DNA of 7,100 bases, from positions 1-7,100 of the forward strand of contig JALZUL010000179.1 of assembly GCA_023301665.1 (NCBI GenBank), read 5' to 3'. Each line of letters begins with the position of its first letter. Within the stretch, counting starts at the first letter, position 1. Below, one piece after another: positions 1 through 5,028 of this stretch. The translations under genes and the position numbers were made by a program. This stretch comes from Ascidiaceihabitans sp. Lineage in GTDB: Bacteria > Pseudomonadota > Alphaproteobacteria > Rhodobacterales > Rhodobacteraceae. The notes under the pieces were generated by a model. It made no database searches, was not told where the DNA came from, and was given only the letters and a program-made list of their open reading frames with translations.

Positions 1-374
1 GGAATGCCCAGCTTTTTGTAGGTTTCCAAAAGCTTCGGGTCGACCTCGTCCAAGGACTTTGGTTTGACCTCCATGCTTTTTGGACGGGCGTAGTAGTATT
101 GATCTTGGAAATCGATCTTAGGATAGTCAACCATTGCCCAATCAGGCTCTTCCAGGTTCAACCAACGCTCATATGCCGCAAGGCGCCATTCTAGCATCCA
201 CTCAGGTTCATCGTTCTTTTCAGAAATCAGACGCACGATGTCTGTGGACAAACCTTTGGGCGCGTATTCCATTTCGATGTCGGTTTCCCAACCGTACTTA
301 TAGGCCCCACCAACTTCGCGTACCGCGTCGACGGTATCCTGATCGACGCCATCTTTGACCACTACATTGTCCAT
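1..374 (-). CDS. sufB: SufB, Fe-S cluster assembly scaffold subunit (N-terminal part, cut by window edge)
   Basis: First 124 residues of SufB, a scaffold subunit of the cytosolic SufBCD complex that builds Fe-S clusters from sulfur delivered by a cysteine desulfurase. The N-terminus shows the family's pattern: YKYGWETDIE near residues 25-34, a GLS-D-V-LIS-K-EPEWML-WRL-A segment at about 41-67, and a W...Y-KIDFQ-YYYA-PK stretch around 80-101. The rest of the protein, including the beta-helix core, lies beyond position 1. The ATG at 374-372 is preceded by a good ribosome site (AGAGGAAG, 390-383) at 8 bases, which fixes the start. Only 31 bases separate it from the stop of the upstream cysteine desulfurase and no terminator is visible there, so the two are almost certainly cotranscribed. 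In related genomes sufC, sufD and sufS usually follow; that part is inference because it lies outside the window. Confidence 0.95.
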   Translation of the reverse strand, partial: MDNVVVKDGVDQDTVDAVREVGGAYKYGWETDIEMEYAPKGLSTDIVRLISEKNDEPEWMLEWRLAAYERWLNLEEPDWAMVDYPKIDFQDQYYYARPKSMEVKPKSLDEVDPKLLETYKKLGI

Positions 375-405
375 GCTCAGACTTCCTCTTTCTTGGCTCA
401 CAGCG

Positions 406-1473
406 TTACGCCGCGCGCGCCTCGTGTTTCTTTAGTTTTTGCAACCATGCCTCAGCAAATCGCAAAACCTCATCTTCTGTGTTTGACAGGCCCAACGATA
501 CGCGGATCGCACAGGCAGCCAATTCGTCATCATATCCCATCGCCGTCAAAACACGGCTTGCGCGCACCTTGCCTGATGAACAGGCGGATCCCGCAGAAAC
601 CGCAAAACCTGCCAAATCCATCTGCATCACCTGCGTCTCACCCTTCCAGCCCGCTGTCAGGATGCAAGAGGTGTTTGGCAGACGCGGCGCGTCTTTCCCT
701 ACAAAAATAGTCGTCTTTGCTTCGGTCTCAAGGGTCTTTTCTAGAATATTTCTAAGTTGTGCAACCCGTTCCCACGCACCGCTCTCAACATCACGCTTCG
801 CAGCTTGCGCAGCTGCGCCAAATCCTGCGATGCCAATCACGTTTTCAGTGCCCGAACGGCGGCCCATTTCTTGCCCGCCACCACGTAAAATCGCCTGCGG
901 ATCATCCGCGGTAAAGTTAATCAAAGCGCCGACACCTTTGGGGCCACCAAGCTTGTGGGCCGAAAGGATCATATAAGATGGCTTGCCATTCTCAGAATAT
1001 ACAACAGGCAGTTTTCCCGCGATTTGGGTGATGTCGCAAACAACAACGCCAGCCTGATCTAAATCAGTATTGGCACAAACAGCGCCATTCGCCGCTAAAA
1101 CACCCGTTTCGGAATTTGCCGCAGAAATAGCGCGCAAAGCGAATGATCCATCATCAACCTGCTCATCATCCCACGCCAAAAAACAATCATGCTCCGTTGG
1201 AAGCGAGACAAACCGCCCACCATGGCGCTCTTTTTGCGCAACAGCCAAAGCCGCCGCCTCTGTCGCAGATCCGGTAAACACCACTTGCGTTGGCAAACAC
1301 CCAACCAGCTCAGCAACCTGAACACGCGCATGCTCAACCAACATCTTAGCCGCGCGCCCTTCAGAGTGCACCGAAGATGGATTTCCAACTACATCCATCG
1401 CCGCAACCATCGCGCTGCGCGCTTCATCCCGCAAAGGGCTTGTCGCATTGTGATCCAAATAAACGCGCGTCAA
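406..1473 (-). CDS. Cysteine desulfurase, NifS/IscS class (PLP enzyme), in the iscR-suf operon
   Basis: A PLP-dependent cysteine desulfurase of 355 aa that converts cysteine to alanine and passes sulfur to the Fe-S scaffold. Landmarks in order are N-terminal YLDHNATSP (5-13), TEH with His95 likely stacking on PLP, an N-S-E-T-G loop (120-124), Asp147/Gln150 for the cofactor, the Schiff-base Lys174 in SAHKLGGPKG, the RSGTEN signature (206-211), and catalytic Cys298 in SAGSACSSGK. The SACSSGK loop marks the group I (NifS/IscS) class rather than SufS. It is shorter than E. coli IscS (about 400 aa). The start is a TTG (1473-1471); no in-frame ATG lies just upstream, and the nearby ATGs are out of frame and stop quickly. 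MTRVYLDHNATSP is the expected N-terminus. The ribosome site is weak (GGA, 6 bases away). It lies between iscR and sufB. Known biology of such operons suggests it feeds SufBCD, but the sequence does not prove which scaffold it serves. Confidence 0.95.
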   Translation of the reverse strand: MTRVYLDHNATSPLRDEARSAMVAAMDVVGNPSSVHSEGRAAKMLVEHARVQVAELVGCLPTQVVFTGSATEAAALAVAQKERHGGRFVSLPTEHDCFLAWDDEQVDDGSFALRAISAANSETGVLAANGAVCANTDLDQAGVVVCDITQIAGKLPVVYSENGKPSYMILSAHKLGGPKGVGALINFTADDPQAILRGGGQEMGRRSGTENVIGIAGFGAAAQAAKRDVESGAWERVAQLRNILEKTLETEAKTTIFVGKDAPRLPNTSCILTAGWKGETQVMQMDLAGFAVSAGSACSSGKVRASRVLTAMGYDDELAACAIRVSLGLSNTEDEVLRFAEAWLQKLKKHEARAA

Positions 1474-1487
1474 ACTTGATCCATCTT

Positions 1488-1540
1488 CATCTTGCCAAAT
1501 AAACTTCGGGGGAGTCCGCAGGACGGGGGCTGGCCCCCAT
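1488..1540 (-). repeat. GC-rich double-hairpin element between iscR and the desulfurase gene (REP-like candidate)
   Basis: The 75-base spacer between the iscR stop and the desulfurase start is dominated by two adjacent inverted repeats. GGGGGC at 1525-1530 pairs with GCCCCC at 1533-1538, and GTCC at 1514-1517 pairs with GGAC at 1521-1524 around GCA. A second G5 run at 1508-1512 can compete with the first for the C5 arm. Read on the minus strand the unit ends in a CCCCCGAAG-TTTATTT-GGCAAGATGAAG tail. From memory, very similar units (G-run/C-run hairpin, CCCCCGGAGTATTTT, AAGATGAAG) are scattered between genes of many Rhodobacterales, so I read it as a copy of a dispersed intergenic repeat. It lies inside the transcript, so it could affect mRNA processing or partial termination. 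There is no U-tract for classic intrinsic termination. Confidence 0.5.
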
Positions 1541-1548
1541 CTAAGCGA

Positions 1549-2007
1549 TCAATCATCCACAACATCAAACAGGTTTGGAACCGCAGGGCACGGAGCCAAA
1601 TCATTTTTCACAACATCTGAAAGGCGGGTTTGGTGCAAAAACACATAAACATTCGCGCTCAACCCCTCCCATAACCGATTGGTCAAAGATTGCGCACGTG
1701 ACCCGGACGCGCCACCAGAGGCACCTGCCCCTTTGTGCATCGCATCTACGGTTTCATCCACCGCGGACAGAATATCAACCACGCGAATTTCTGAAGCCGC
1801 CCGCGCCAAACGATACCCGCCGCCCGGACCACGCACAGACGCCACCAATTCCGCGCGACGTAATTTCACAAACAATTGCTCCAGATAGGGCAGCGAAATA
1901 TCCTGACGCTCCGAGATGTCGCCCAAATTCACCAGAACATCGTTAGGCTGCAGCGCAATGTCAGCCAAAGCGACCATCGCATAACGTCCCTTTGTTGAAA
2001 GCTTCAT
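1549..2007 (-). CDS. iscR: IscR-type Rrf2 family regulator with a single cysteine
   Basis: An Rrf2-family winged-helix repressor of Fe-S assembly genes, 152 aa. It tracks E. coli IscR closely through the DNA-binding region: MKLSTKGRYAMVALADIAL at the start, ISERQDISLPYLEQLF (31-46) with the recognition helix, and the wing RGPGGGYRLAR (59-69), then ILSAVDETVDA. The segment that should hold the [2Fe-2S] ligands (C92, C98, C104, H107 in E. coli) reads K, G, S and N at the aligned places, with a 3-residue insertion. The only cysteine is Cys140, near the C-terminus (DLAPCPAVPN). This single-Cys form is known from Rhodobacteraceae, where the Rhodobacter sphaeroides protein was reported to bind a cluster by an unusual ligation. 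The ATG at 2007-2005 is chosen over the in-frame ATGs at 2016 and 2043 because GAGG (2020-2017) sits 9 bases upstream and the family N-terminus begins there. It is the first gene of the operon with the desulfurase and sufB. Confidence 0.93.
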   Translation of the reverse strand: MKLSTKGRYAMVALADIALQPNDVLVNLGDISERQDISLPYLEQLFVKLRRAELVASVRGPGGGYRLARAASEIRVVDILSAVDETVDAMHKGAGASGGASGSRAQSLTNRLWEGLSANVYVFLHQTRLSDVVKNDLAPCPAVPNLFDVVDD

Positions 2008-2107
2008 TAAACCCATCCTCGTATTGGCAACTTGTAGCCACATTTGATTGACGTTTCACACGCAACGCCATACATCGATCCAAAGCGCAAGTCATGCGCC
2101 CGTGCAA

Positions 2108-2124
2108 TTTAGAAACGTTCTAAA
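2108..2124. promoter_or_regulatory. Iron-Rhodo-box type operator (IscR site)
   Basis: A perfect dyad of two 7-base arms, TTTAGAA and TTCTAAA, around ACG. It lies about 100 bases upstream of the iscR start and overlaps the predicted -10 hexamer of the iscR promoter, a position suited to repression. Its form agrees with my recollection of the Iron-Rhodo-box, a motif predicted in Rhodobacterales upstream of iron and Fe-S genes and linked to IscR. The site also lies 68 bases upstream of the divergent hydrolase start, so it could influence that gene too. Confidence 0.75.
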
Positions 2125-2145
2125 GTAGGTTGGCAAATTCGTCAA
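2117..2145 (-). promoter_or_regulatory. Candidate sigma-70 type promoter of iscR-desulfurase-sufB
   Basis: On the minus strand TTGACG (2145-2140) is followed after exactly 17 bases by TAGAAC (2122-2117). That is five of six matches to the -35 consensus and four of six to the -10. The -10 lies inside the 2108-2124 dyad, so a bound IscR would block polymerase. Predicted transcription would begin near 2110, leaving a leader of about 100 bases before the iscR ATG. The call rests on pattern matching only. Confidence 0.55.
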
Positions 2146-2191
2146 GAATTGAACTGCCACTTTGTAAAGAACTCAAAAGTTAGGGACGCCC

Positions 2192-2845
2192 ATGCCCGAA
2201 GTCATATTCCCCGGCCCAGAAGGCCGCCTTGAAGGCCGTTATCACCCGCAAAAAGAGCGCGATGCGCCGATCGCGATCGTTTTGCATCCGCACCCGCAAT
2301 TTGGCGGCACGATGAACCACAAGGTTGTGCATTCGATGCACTACGCTTTTTACAACATGGGCTTTACAGTTCTGCGCTTCAATTTCCGCGGTGTTGGGCG
2401 GTCGCAAGGCGAATACGATCAAGGCATCGGCGAATTGTCAGATGCGGCGTCAGCCCTTGATTACCTGCAATCGATGAACAACAACTCCAAACATTGCTGG
2501 GTTGCCGGCTTTTCCTTTGGTGCATGGATCGGCATGCAGCTCTTGATGCGCCGTCCAGAGATCACTGGCTTTATTTCCGTGGCCCCACCGGCAAACATGT
2601 ACGACTTTTCGTTCCTTGCGCCCTGCCCGTCTTCTGGCTTGATCATCAACGGGACAGCAGACCGCGTAGCACCACCCGCTGACACGCACACACTTGTGGG
2701 CAAGCTGCACGAACAAAAAGGTATCACCGTCACACACACCGAAATTGAAGGGGCCGGCCACTTCTTTGAAGAGCCGCATCTTGATACGATGATCGACCAC
2801 ACGACGACCTATGTGAAACGTCGCTTGACCGAGAACACACGCTAG
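2192..2845 (+). CDS. Alpha/beta hydrolase, COG2945-type
   Basis: A 217-aa cytoplasmic alpha/beta hydrolase with no signal peptide or membrane segment. The N-terminus carries the LHPHPQFGGTMNHKVV block (31-46), typical of the COG2945 group, followed by FNFRGVGRSQG (63-73). The nucleophile elbow is GFSFGA with Ser108, the acid is most likely Asp157 in NGTADRVAPP, and the histidine is His190 in GAGHFF, so the triad appears complete. The length is usual for the group. The substrate is unknown; an esterase or peptidase-like role is possible, but the sequence does not decide. AGGGA (2182-2186) is 5 bases before the ATG. The stop overlaps the GTG start of the next gene by one base, pointing to a coupled operon with the 78-aa and HD genes. 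It diverges from iscR across the 184-bp region holding the IscR-type dyad; whether it is controlled by it is open. Confidence 0.9.
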   Translation: MPEVIFPGPEGRLEGRYHPQKERDAPIAIVLHPHPQFGGTMNHKVVHSMHYAFYNMGFTVLRFNFRGVGRSQGEYDQGIGELSDAASALDYLQSMNNNSKHCWVAGFSFGAWIGMQLLMRRPEITGFISVAPPANMYDFSFLAPCPSSGLIINGTADRVAPPADTHTLVGKLHEQKGITVTHTEIEGAGHFFEEPHLDTMIDHTTTYVKRRLTENTR

Positions 2846-3081
2846 TGGCTGATCCTGCCGTCACCGAAATGGCCAATAAATTGGCTGTCGAATGCCTTGC
2901 TGTCCAAAAAGAGGTTGGCGACGATCGCTTGTTTATGAAGGTTGGTGAAGTGCTGGGAGCTTCGAGCCAAACCTTAGAAGAAGCCTTTTTAACCGCCATT
3001 CGGACACGAATGGCGGAAATCCAAGGACGCGACTTTTTAGTCAAGCAGCTTCAATCACACCGCGCTCAAAAGCCGGAATAA
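2845..3081 (+). CDS. Conserved-looking 78-aa protein of unknown function
   Basis: I do not recognise a named family. The protein is small, soluble-looking and probably all helical, rich in Glu, Ala and Val, with a central VGEVLGASSQTLEEAFLTAIR segment (about 34-54) and a charged tail. There is no signal peptide, membrane segment or metal-binding motif; the one cysteine is Cys17. The GTG start shares its first G with the last base of the hydrolase TAG stop (TAGTG), and there is little ribosome site of its own, so translation most likely depends on re-initiation after the hydrolase. An internal ATG at 2869 is a less likely start. The HD gene begins 3-15 bases after its stop. Continuous reading without gaps in a tight three-gene run makes it a real gene. 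A helper or regulator of one neighbour is possible but only a guess. Confidence 0.8.
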   Translation: MADPAVTEMANKLAVECLAVQKEVGDDRLFMKVGEVLGASSQTLEEAFLTAIRTRMAEIQGRDFLVKQLQSHRAQKPE

Positions 3082-3096
3082 TCGTTGAGCGAAAAT

Positions 3097-3675
3097 ATGA
3101 CAAACCGCTTGGATCAACAGATCGCCTTTCTGAATGAAGCCGATAAGTTGAAATCCATCACCCGTGCGACAACACTGGCTGACGGATCACGGGCGGAAAA
3201 CAGTGCAGAGCATTCGTGGCATTTGACCCTATATGCTTTGATTTTGTCAGACCAAGCCAAGCCCAGTGTCGATATCAATCGTGTCATCAAAATGCTTATC
3301 TTGCACGATCTTGTCGAGATCGACGCTGGTGACAACCCGATCTTTGAAGAGGTGGATGTCGCGGCCATGGAAGCGGCCGAACAGGTGGCCGCCGAAAGAA
3401 TATTTGGATTACTTCCCAATGACATACGCGACGACCTTCGCGCGATCTGGGAGGAATTCGAAGCCGCACAGACAGACGATGCGCAATTTGCCAAATCCCT
3501 TGACCGTTTTCAGCCCCCCATGCAGAACCTCGCATCAGGTGGCGGCAGCTGGACAGATTACGACGTTTCCGAGCAAATGATTGCGGACCGCGTCGGCTCG
3601 AAAATTCAGATCGGCGCACCTGCGCTTTGGGATTATGCACGCTCCAAAATCGCGGCCTTTTTCAAGACCCGCTGA
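3097..3675 (+). CDS. HD-domain phosphohydrolase, YfbR/HDDC2-like
   Basis: A cytosolic metal-dependent HD-superfamily hydrolase (COG1896 type), 192 aa from this ATG. In this numbering the metal ligands are His39 (ENSAEHSWH), His70-Asp71 (LILHDLVEIDAGD) and Asp136 (KSLDRFQPP). The E-x-x-x-GD tail of the HD motif, as in 5'-deoxynucleotidases of the YfbR/HDDC2 group, is present. The expected reaction is removal of phosphate from nucleoside monophosphates, but this is family knowledge, not shown here. An in-frame TTG at 3085 would add four residues (MSEN). I prefer the ATG at 3097 because MTNRLDQQIAFLNEADKLK looks like the natural N-terminus, though ribosome sites are weak for both (GAG or GGA, 7 bases away). 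It is the last gene of the hydrolase/78-aa unit, 3-15 bases after the 78-aa stop. Confidence 0.88.
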   Translation: MTNRLDQQIAFLNEADKLKSITRATTLADGSRAENSAEHSWHLTLYALILSDQAKPSVDINRVIKMLILHDLVEIDAGDNPIFEEVDVAAMEAAEQVAAERIFGLLPNDIRDDLRAIWEEFEAAQTDDAQFAKSLDRFQPPMQNLASGGGSWTDYDVSEQMIADRVGSKIQIGAPALWDYARSKIAAFFKTR

Positions 3676-3729
3676 TCCTGGGGAGATTTTCACCGTTTAG
3701 TCGTCCAAGGTCTGCTAGGCGGACTTTGC

Positions 3730-3758
3730 TGCCGTTCGCTGAAAACGCGGCAACGGCA
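3730..3758. other. Stem-loop in the spacer after the HD gene
   Basis: TGCCGTT (3730-3736) pairs with AACGGCA (3752-3758), and inside it CGC (3737-3739) pairs with GCG (3747-3749). The hairpin has a 7-base loop and a two-base GC bulge on the right. No T-run follows on either strand, so it is not a standard terminator. It may be an mRNA 3' end structure of the hydrolase/HD operon or part of a leader for the NYN gene. Confidence 0.35.
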
Positions 3759-3772
3759 ACTACTATCGTCTG

Positions 3773-3795
3773 CCTACCAAATTCGTTTGTGTAGG
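3773..3795. other. TTCG-capped stem-loop upstream of the NYN gene
   Basis: CCTAC (3773-3777) pairs with GTAGG (3791-3795), and CAAA (3778-3781) pairs with TTTG (3786-3789), around a TTCG loop (3782-3785) with one bulged T (3790). UUCG is a notably stable RNA tetraloop, although its closing pair here is A-U rather than C-G. No T-run follows on either strand. It ends 77 bases before the NYN start codon, so it could be a leader structure of that gene or the 3' border of the upstream operon. Confidence 0.4.
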
Positions 3796-3872
3796 AAGGC
3801 TTGAAGGCAGGATGCGAATGGGAAATACATTGGATCAAAGCCCTTCATTGAGAATGTGGCCAAGGAGATCAA

Positions 3873-4595
3873 ATGCTCGCGCGAAACCGCCCAATTTACG
3901 CAGTCCTTATCGACGCAGACAACATTCCAGCGAAACATGCTGAAGCGATTCTAAAAGAAATCACAACGTTTGGGGAACCATCGTTGCGTCGTGTGTACGG
4001 TGACTGGTCTAGCGAACAACTTCGAGGGTGGGCAGAAACCGTTCGCGAACACGGTTTGGTTGCACATCAAGAAACTGCAAACACCAAAGGGAAAAATGCC
4101 AGTGATATCGGTTTGGTCATTGATGCGATGGACATTTTACACACTGCTCGCTTTGACGGATTTGTTCTCGTGAGTTCTGACAGCGACTTTACCGCTCTTG
4201 CCAACCGTATCCGCGAACAAGGCCTGCAAGTGATCGGAATTGGTGAACGTAAAACTCCTGAAAGCTTACGTAACGTCTGCAACCGTTTCGTGCTTATCGA
4301 AAACCTCATAGAAGAACCCTACCCAACCAAAGATAGTAAGCATACCGAAAGTACTAAGATTCCTGCAAAAAATGCAGCTCCGCTGATAGTTGCCGCCATG
4401 GAAAAAATCGAACAGGACGATGACTGGTACTCACTCTCGGCACTGGGCAAACAGATCATGGCCGCGAATTCAGACTTTGACACCCGCACTTATGGGTACA
4501 AGAAGCTTAGTGAACTTGTTGGCAATCTTGGTCAGTTTGAAATTCGTAAAATTGGTACAACTCTCTCCATTAGGCAAGTTAGCAAATCAAACTAA
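3873..4595 (+). CDS. NYN-domain (LabA/DUF88-like) putative ribonuclease with C-terminal OST-HTH/LOTUS-like domain
   Basis: A 240-aa two-domain protein. Residues 8-145 form a NYN/PIN-like nuclease fold with the expected acidic centre: Asp14/Asp16-Asn17 in VLIDADN, Asp78 in NASDIG, and Asp103/Asp105 in SSDSDF. After a polar linker (about 150-165) residues 167-235 resemble an OST-HTH (LOTUS) RNA-binding module: LIVAAMEKIE, W-SLSALGKQI, YGYKKLSELV, F-I. In known families NYN domains are metal-dependent RNases and OST-HTH domains bind RNA, so an RNA-processing or RNA-decay role is inferred. AAGGAG (3862-3867) lies 5 bases before the ATG. The gene stands alone: 197 bases from the HD operon and convergent with the DUF6356-like gene. 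By eye it is more AT-rich than the Fe-S genes (25/60 G+C at 4081-4140 against 37/60 at 841-900), although 4201-4260 is 31/60. It could have been acquired. No toxin/antitoxin partner is visible. Confidence 0.9.
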   Translation: MLARNRPIYAVLIDADNIPAKHAEAILKEITTFGEPSLRRVYGDWSSEQLRGWAETVREHGLVAHQETANTKGKNASDIGLVIDAMDILHTARFDGFVLVSSDSDFTALANRIREQGLQVIGIGERKTPESLRNVCNRFVLIENLIEEPYPTKDSKHTESTKIPAKNAAPLIVAAMEKIEQDDDWYSLSALGKQIMAANSDFDTRTYGYKKLSELVGNLGQFEIRKIGTTLSIRQVSKSN

Positions 4596-4634
4596 GTCTT
4601 CCAATTTAGATCTAAACAATAGAGCGGAGGTTTT

Positions 4635-4681
4635 GTTACGGCGTTGACCTATTGGATTTTCGAGTAGGTCGCCATCGTAAC
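4635..4681. repeat. Imperfect inverted repeat downstream of the NYN gene
   Basis: GTTACG (4635-4640) pairs with CGTAAC (4676-4681), and GACCTA (4646-4651) pairs with TAGGTC (4665-4670). The two stems are separated by a symmetric 5x5 internal loop, and the tip loop is 13 bases. The element starts 40 bases after the NYN stop. Without a T-run it is not a classic terminator. It could be a 3' mRNA structure, or a remnant of a small inverted-repeat element. Confidence 0.4.
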
Positions 4682-4688
4682 GATAGTT

Positions 4689-4734
4689 AAACTGAAGCCC
4701 AACGTGGCATCGTTAGCTCCGACCTTCAGTTTTT
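4689..4734. terminator. Candidate bidirectional terminator between convergent genes
   Basis: AAACTGAAG (4689-4697) and CTTCAGTTT (4724-4732) are perfect 9-base complements. Inside the loop AACG (4701-4704) can pair with CGTT (4711-4714). On the plus strand the stem ends in five Ts (4730-4734), fitting a weak intrinsic terminator for the NYN transcript. Read on the minus strand it overlaps the last codons and the TAA (4715-4713) of the DUF6356-like gene and ends in TTT. Its place between two convergent genes supports the call; the long loop argues against strong activity. Confidence 0.45.
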
Positions 4735-4916
4735 GCATACATTTTGGCAATCATATTGCTCGCGGTCTTCTCAAACAGACACGGGATCAGCGCGTGAATG
4801 AGGGCTGCCATGCCCGCGCCAACCAAGCGCAGCGCAAAGCCACCTGCAAAAAGCAAATGCTCCAAGTAACTTTCATCAACGCTGCGCGGATGATCTAAAA
4901 ACAAACGTCCAAACAT
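4713..4916 (-). CDS. DUF6356-like small membrane-associated protein
   Basis: A 67-aa protein recognised by LFLDHPRSVDESYLEH (5-20), followed by a hydrophobic stretch (about 30-48) and HALIPCLFEKTAS (41-53). This combination matches my recollection of the DUF6356 family of short alphaproteobacterial proteins of unknown function. One membrane-spanning or membrane-lying helix is likely; there is no cleavable signal. The start is the ATG at 4916-4914: AAGGAGG (4932-4926) lies exactly 9 bases upstream, whereas the in-frame TTG at 4925 touches that ribosome site and cannot be used well. The strong ribosome site suggests appreciable translation. It is divergent from the Lrp-type gene and convergent with the NYN gene, so it is probably monocistronic. 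No function can be assigned. Confidence 0.8.
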   Translation of the reverse strand: MFGRLFLDHPRSVDESYLEHLLFAGGFALRLVGAGMAALIHALIPCLFEKTASNMIAKMYAKTEGRS

Positions 4917-4925
4917 GGCTCTCAA

Positions 4926-4932
4926 CCTCCTT
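4926..4932 (-). promoter_or_regulatory. Ribosome binding site deciding the DUF6356-like start
   Basis: A full-consensus AAGGAGG lies 9 bases upstream of the ATG at 4916 and directly abuts an in-frame TTG at 4925. It therefore supports the shorter 67-aa reading and is the strongest Shine-Dalgarno site in the window. Confidence 0.75.
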
Positions 4933-5028
4933 ATGACTTGATAGGTTAACTATCGCCGATTTCAGATGTGCCGCGGTCCCAAATTCCAAGATTGATAGCA
5001 GTTGTCTTGAGAAAATTTCCCAAGTAAC

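Noticed and set aside
393..1479. Several plus-strand and minus-strand open frames of 83-165 codons over the desulfurase region
   Set aside because: They are shadows of the minus-strand desulfurase, which has full catalytic motifs. Their translations are Arg/Pro/Ser-rich with no family features.
1575..1946. Plus-strand open frames opposite iscR
   Set aside because: Low-complexity antisense readings of a gene with a clear Rrf2 fold and its own ribosome site.
2048..2076. A plus-strand TTGACG with TACATC 17 bases later as a hydrolase promoter
   Set aside because: The -10 matches only three of six bases and the leader would be over 100 bases; not strong enough to annotate.
4390..4647. An 85-codon plus-strand frame overlapping the 3' end of the NYN gene
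   Set aside because: Out-of-frame reading of the OST-HTH-like region; the NYN frame is continuous and has matching domains.
4704..4898. A 64-codon plus-strand frame opposite the DUF6356-like gene
   Set aside because: No ribosome site and no family features; the minus strand has both.
4940..4954. A dyad GATAG-GTTAA-CTATC in the divergent spacer between the DUF6356-like and Lrp-type genes
   Set aside because: Five-base arms are too short to claim an operator without further copies or conservation.
4681..4955. A 10-base inverted repeat (CGATAGTTAA at 4681-4690, TTAACTATCG at 4946-4955) flanking the DUF6356-like gene, suggestive of a mini-transposon
   Set aside because: A couple of 10-base inverted matches within 300 bases are expected by chance in a window of this size, and there are no target duplications or other mobile-element signs.
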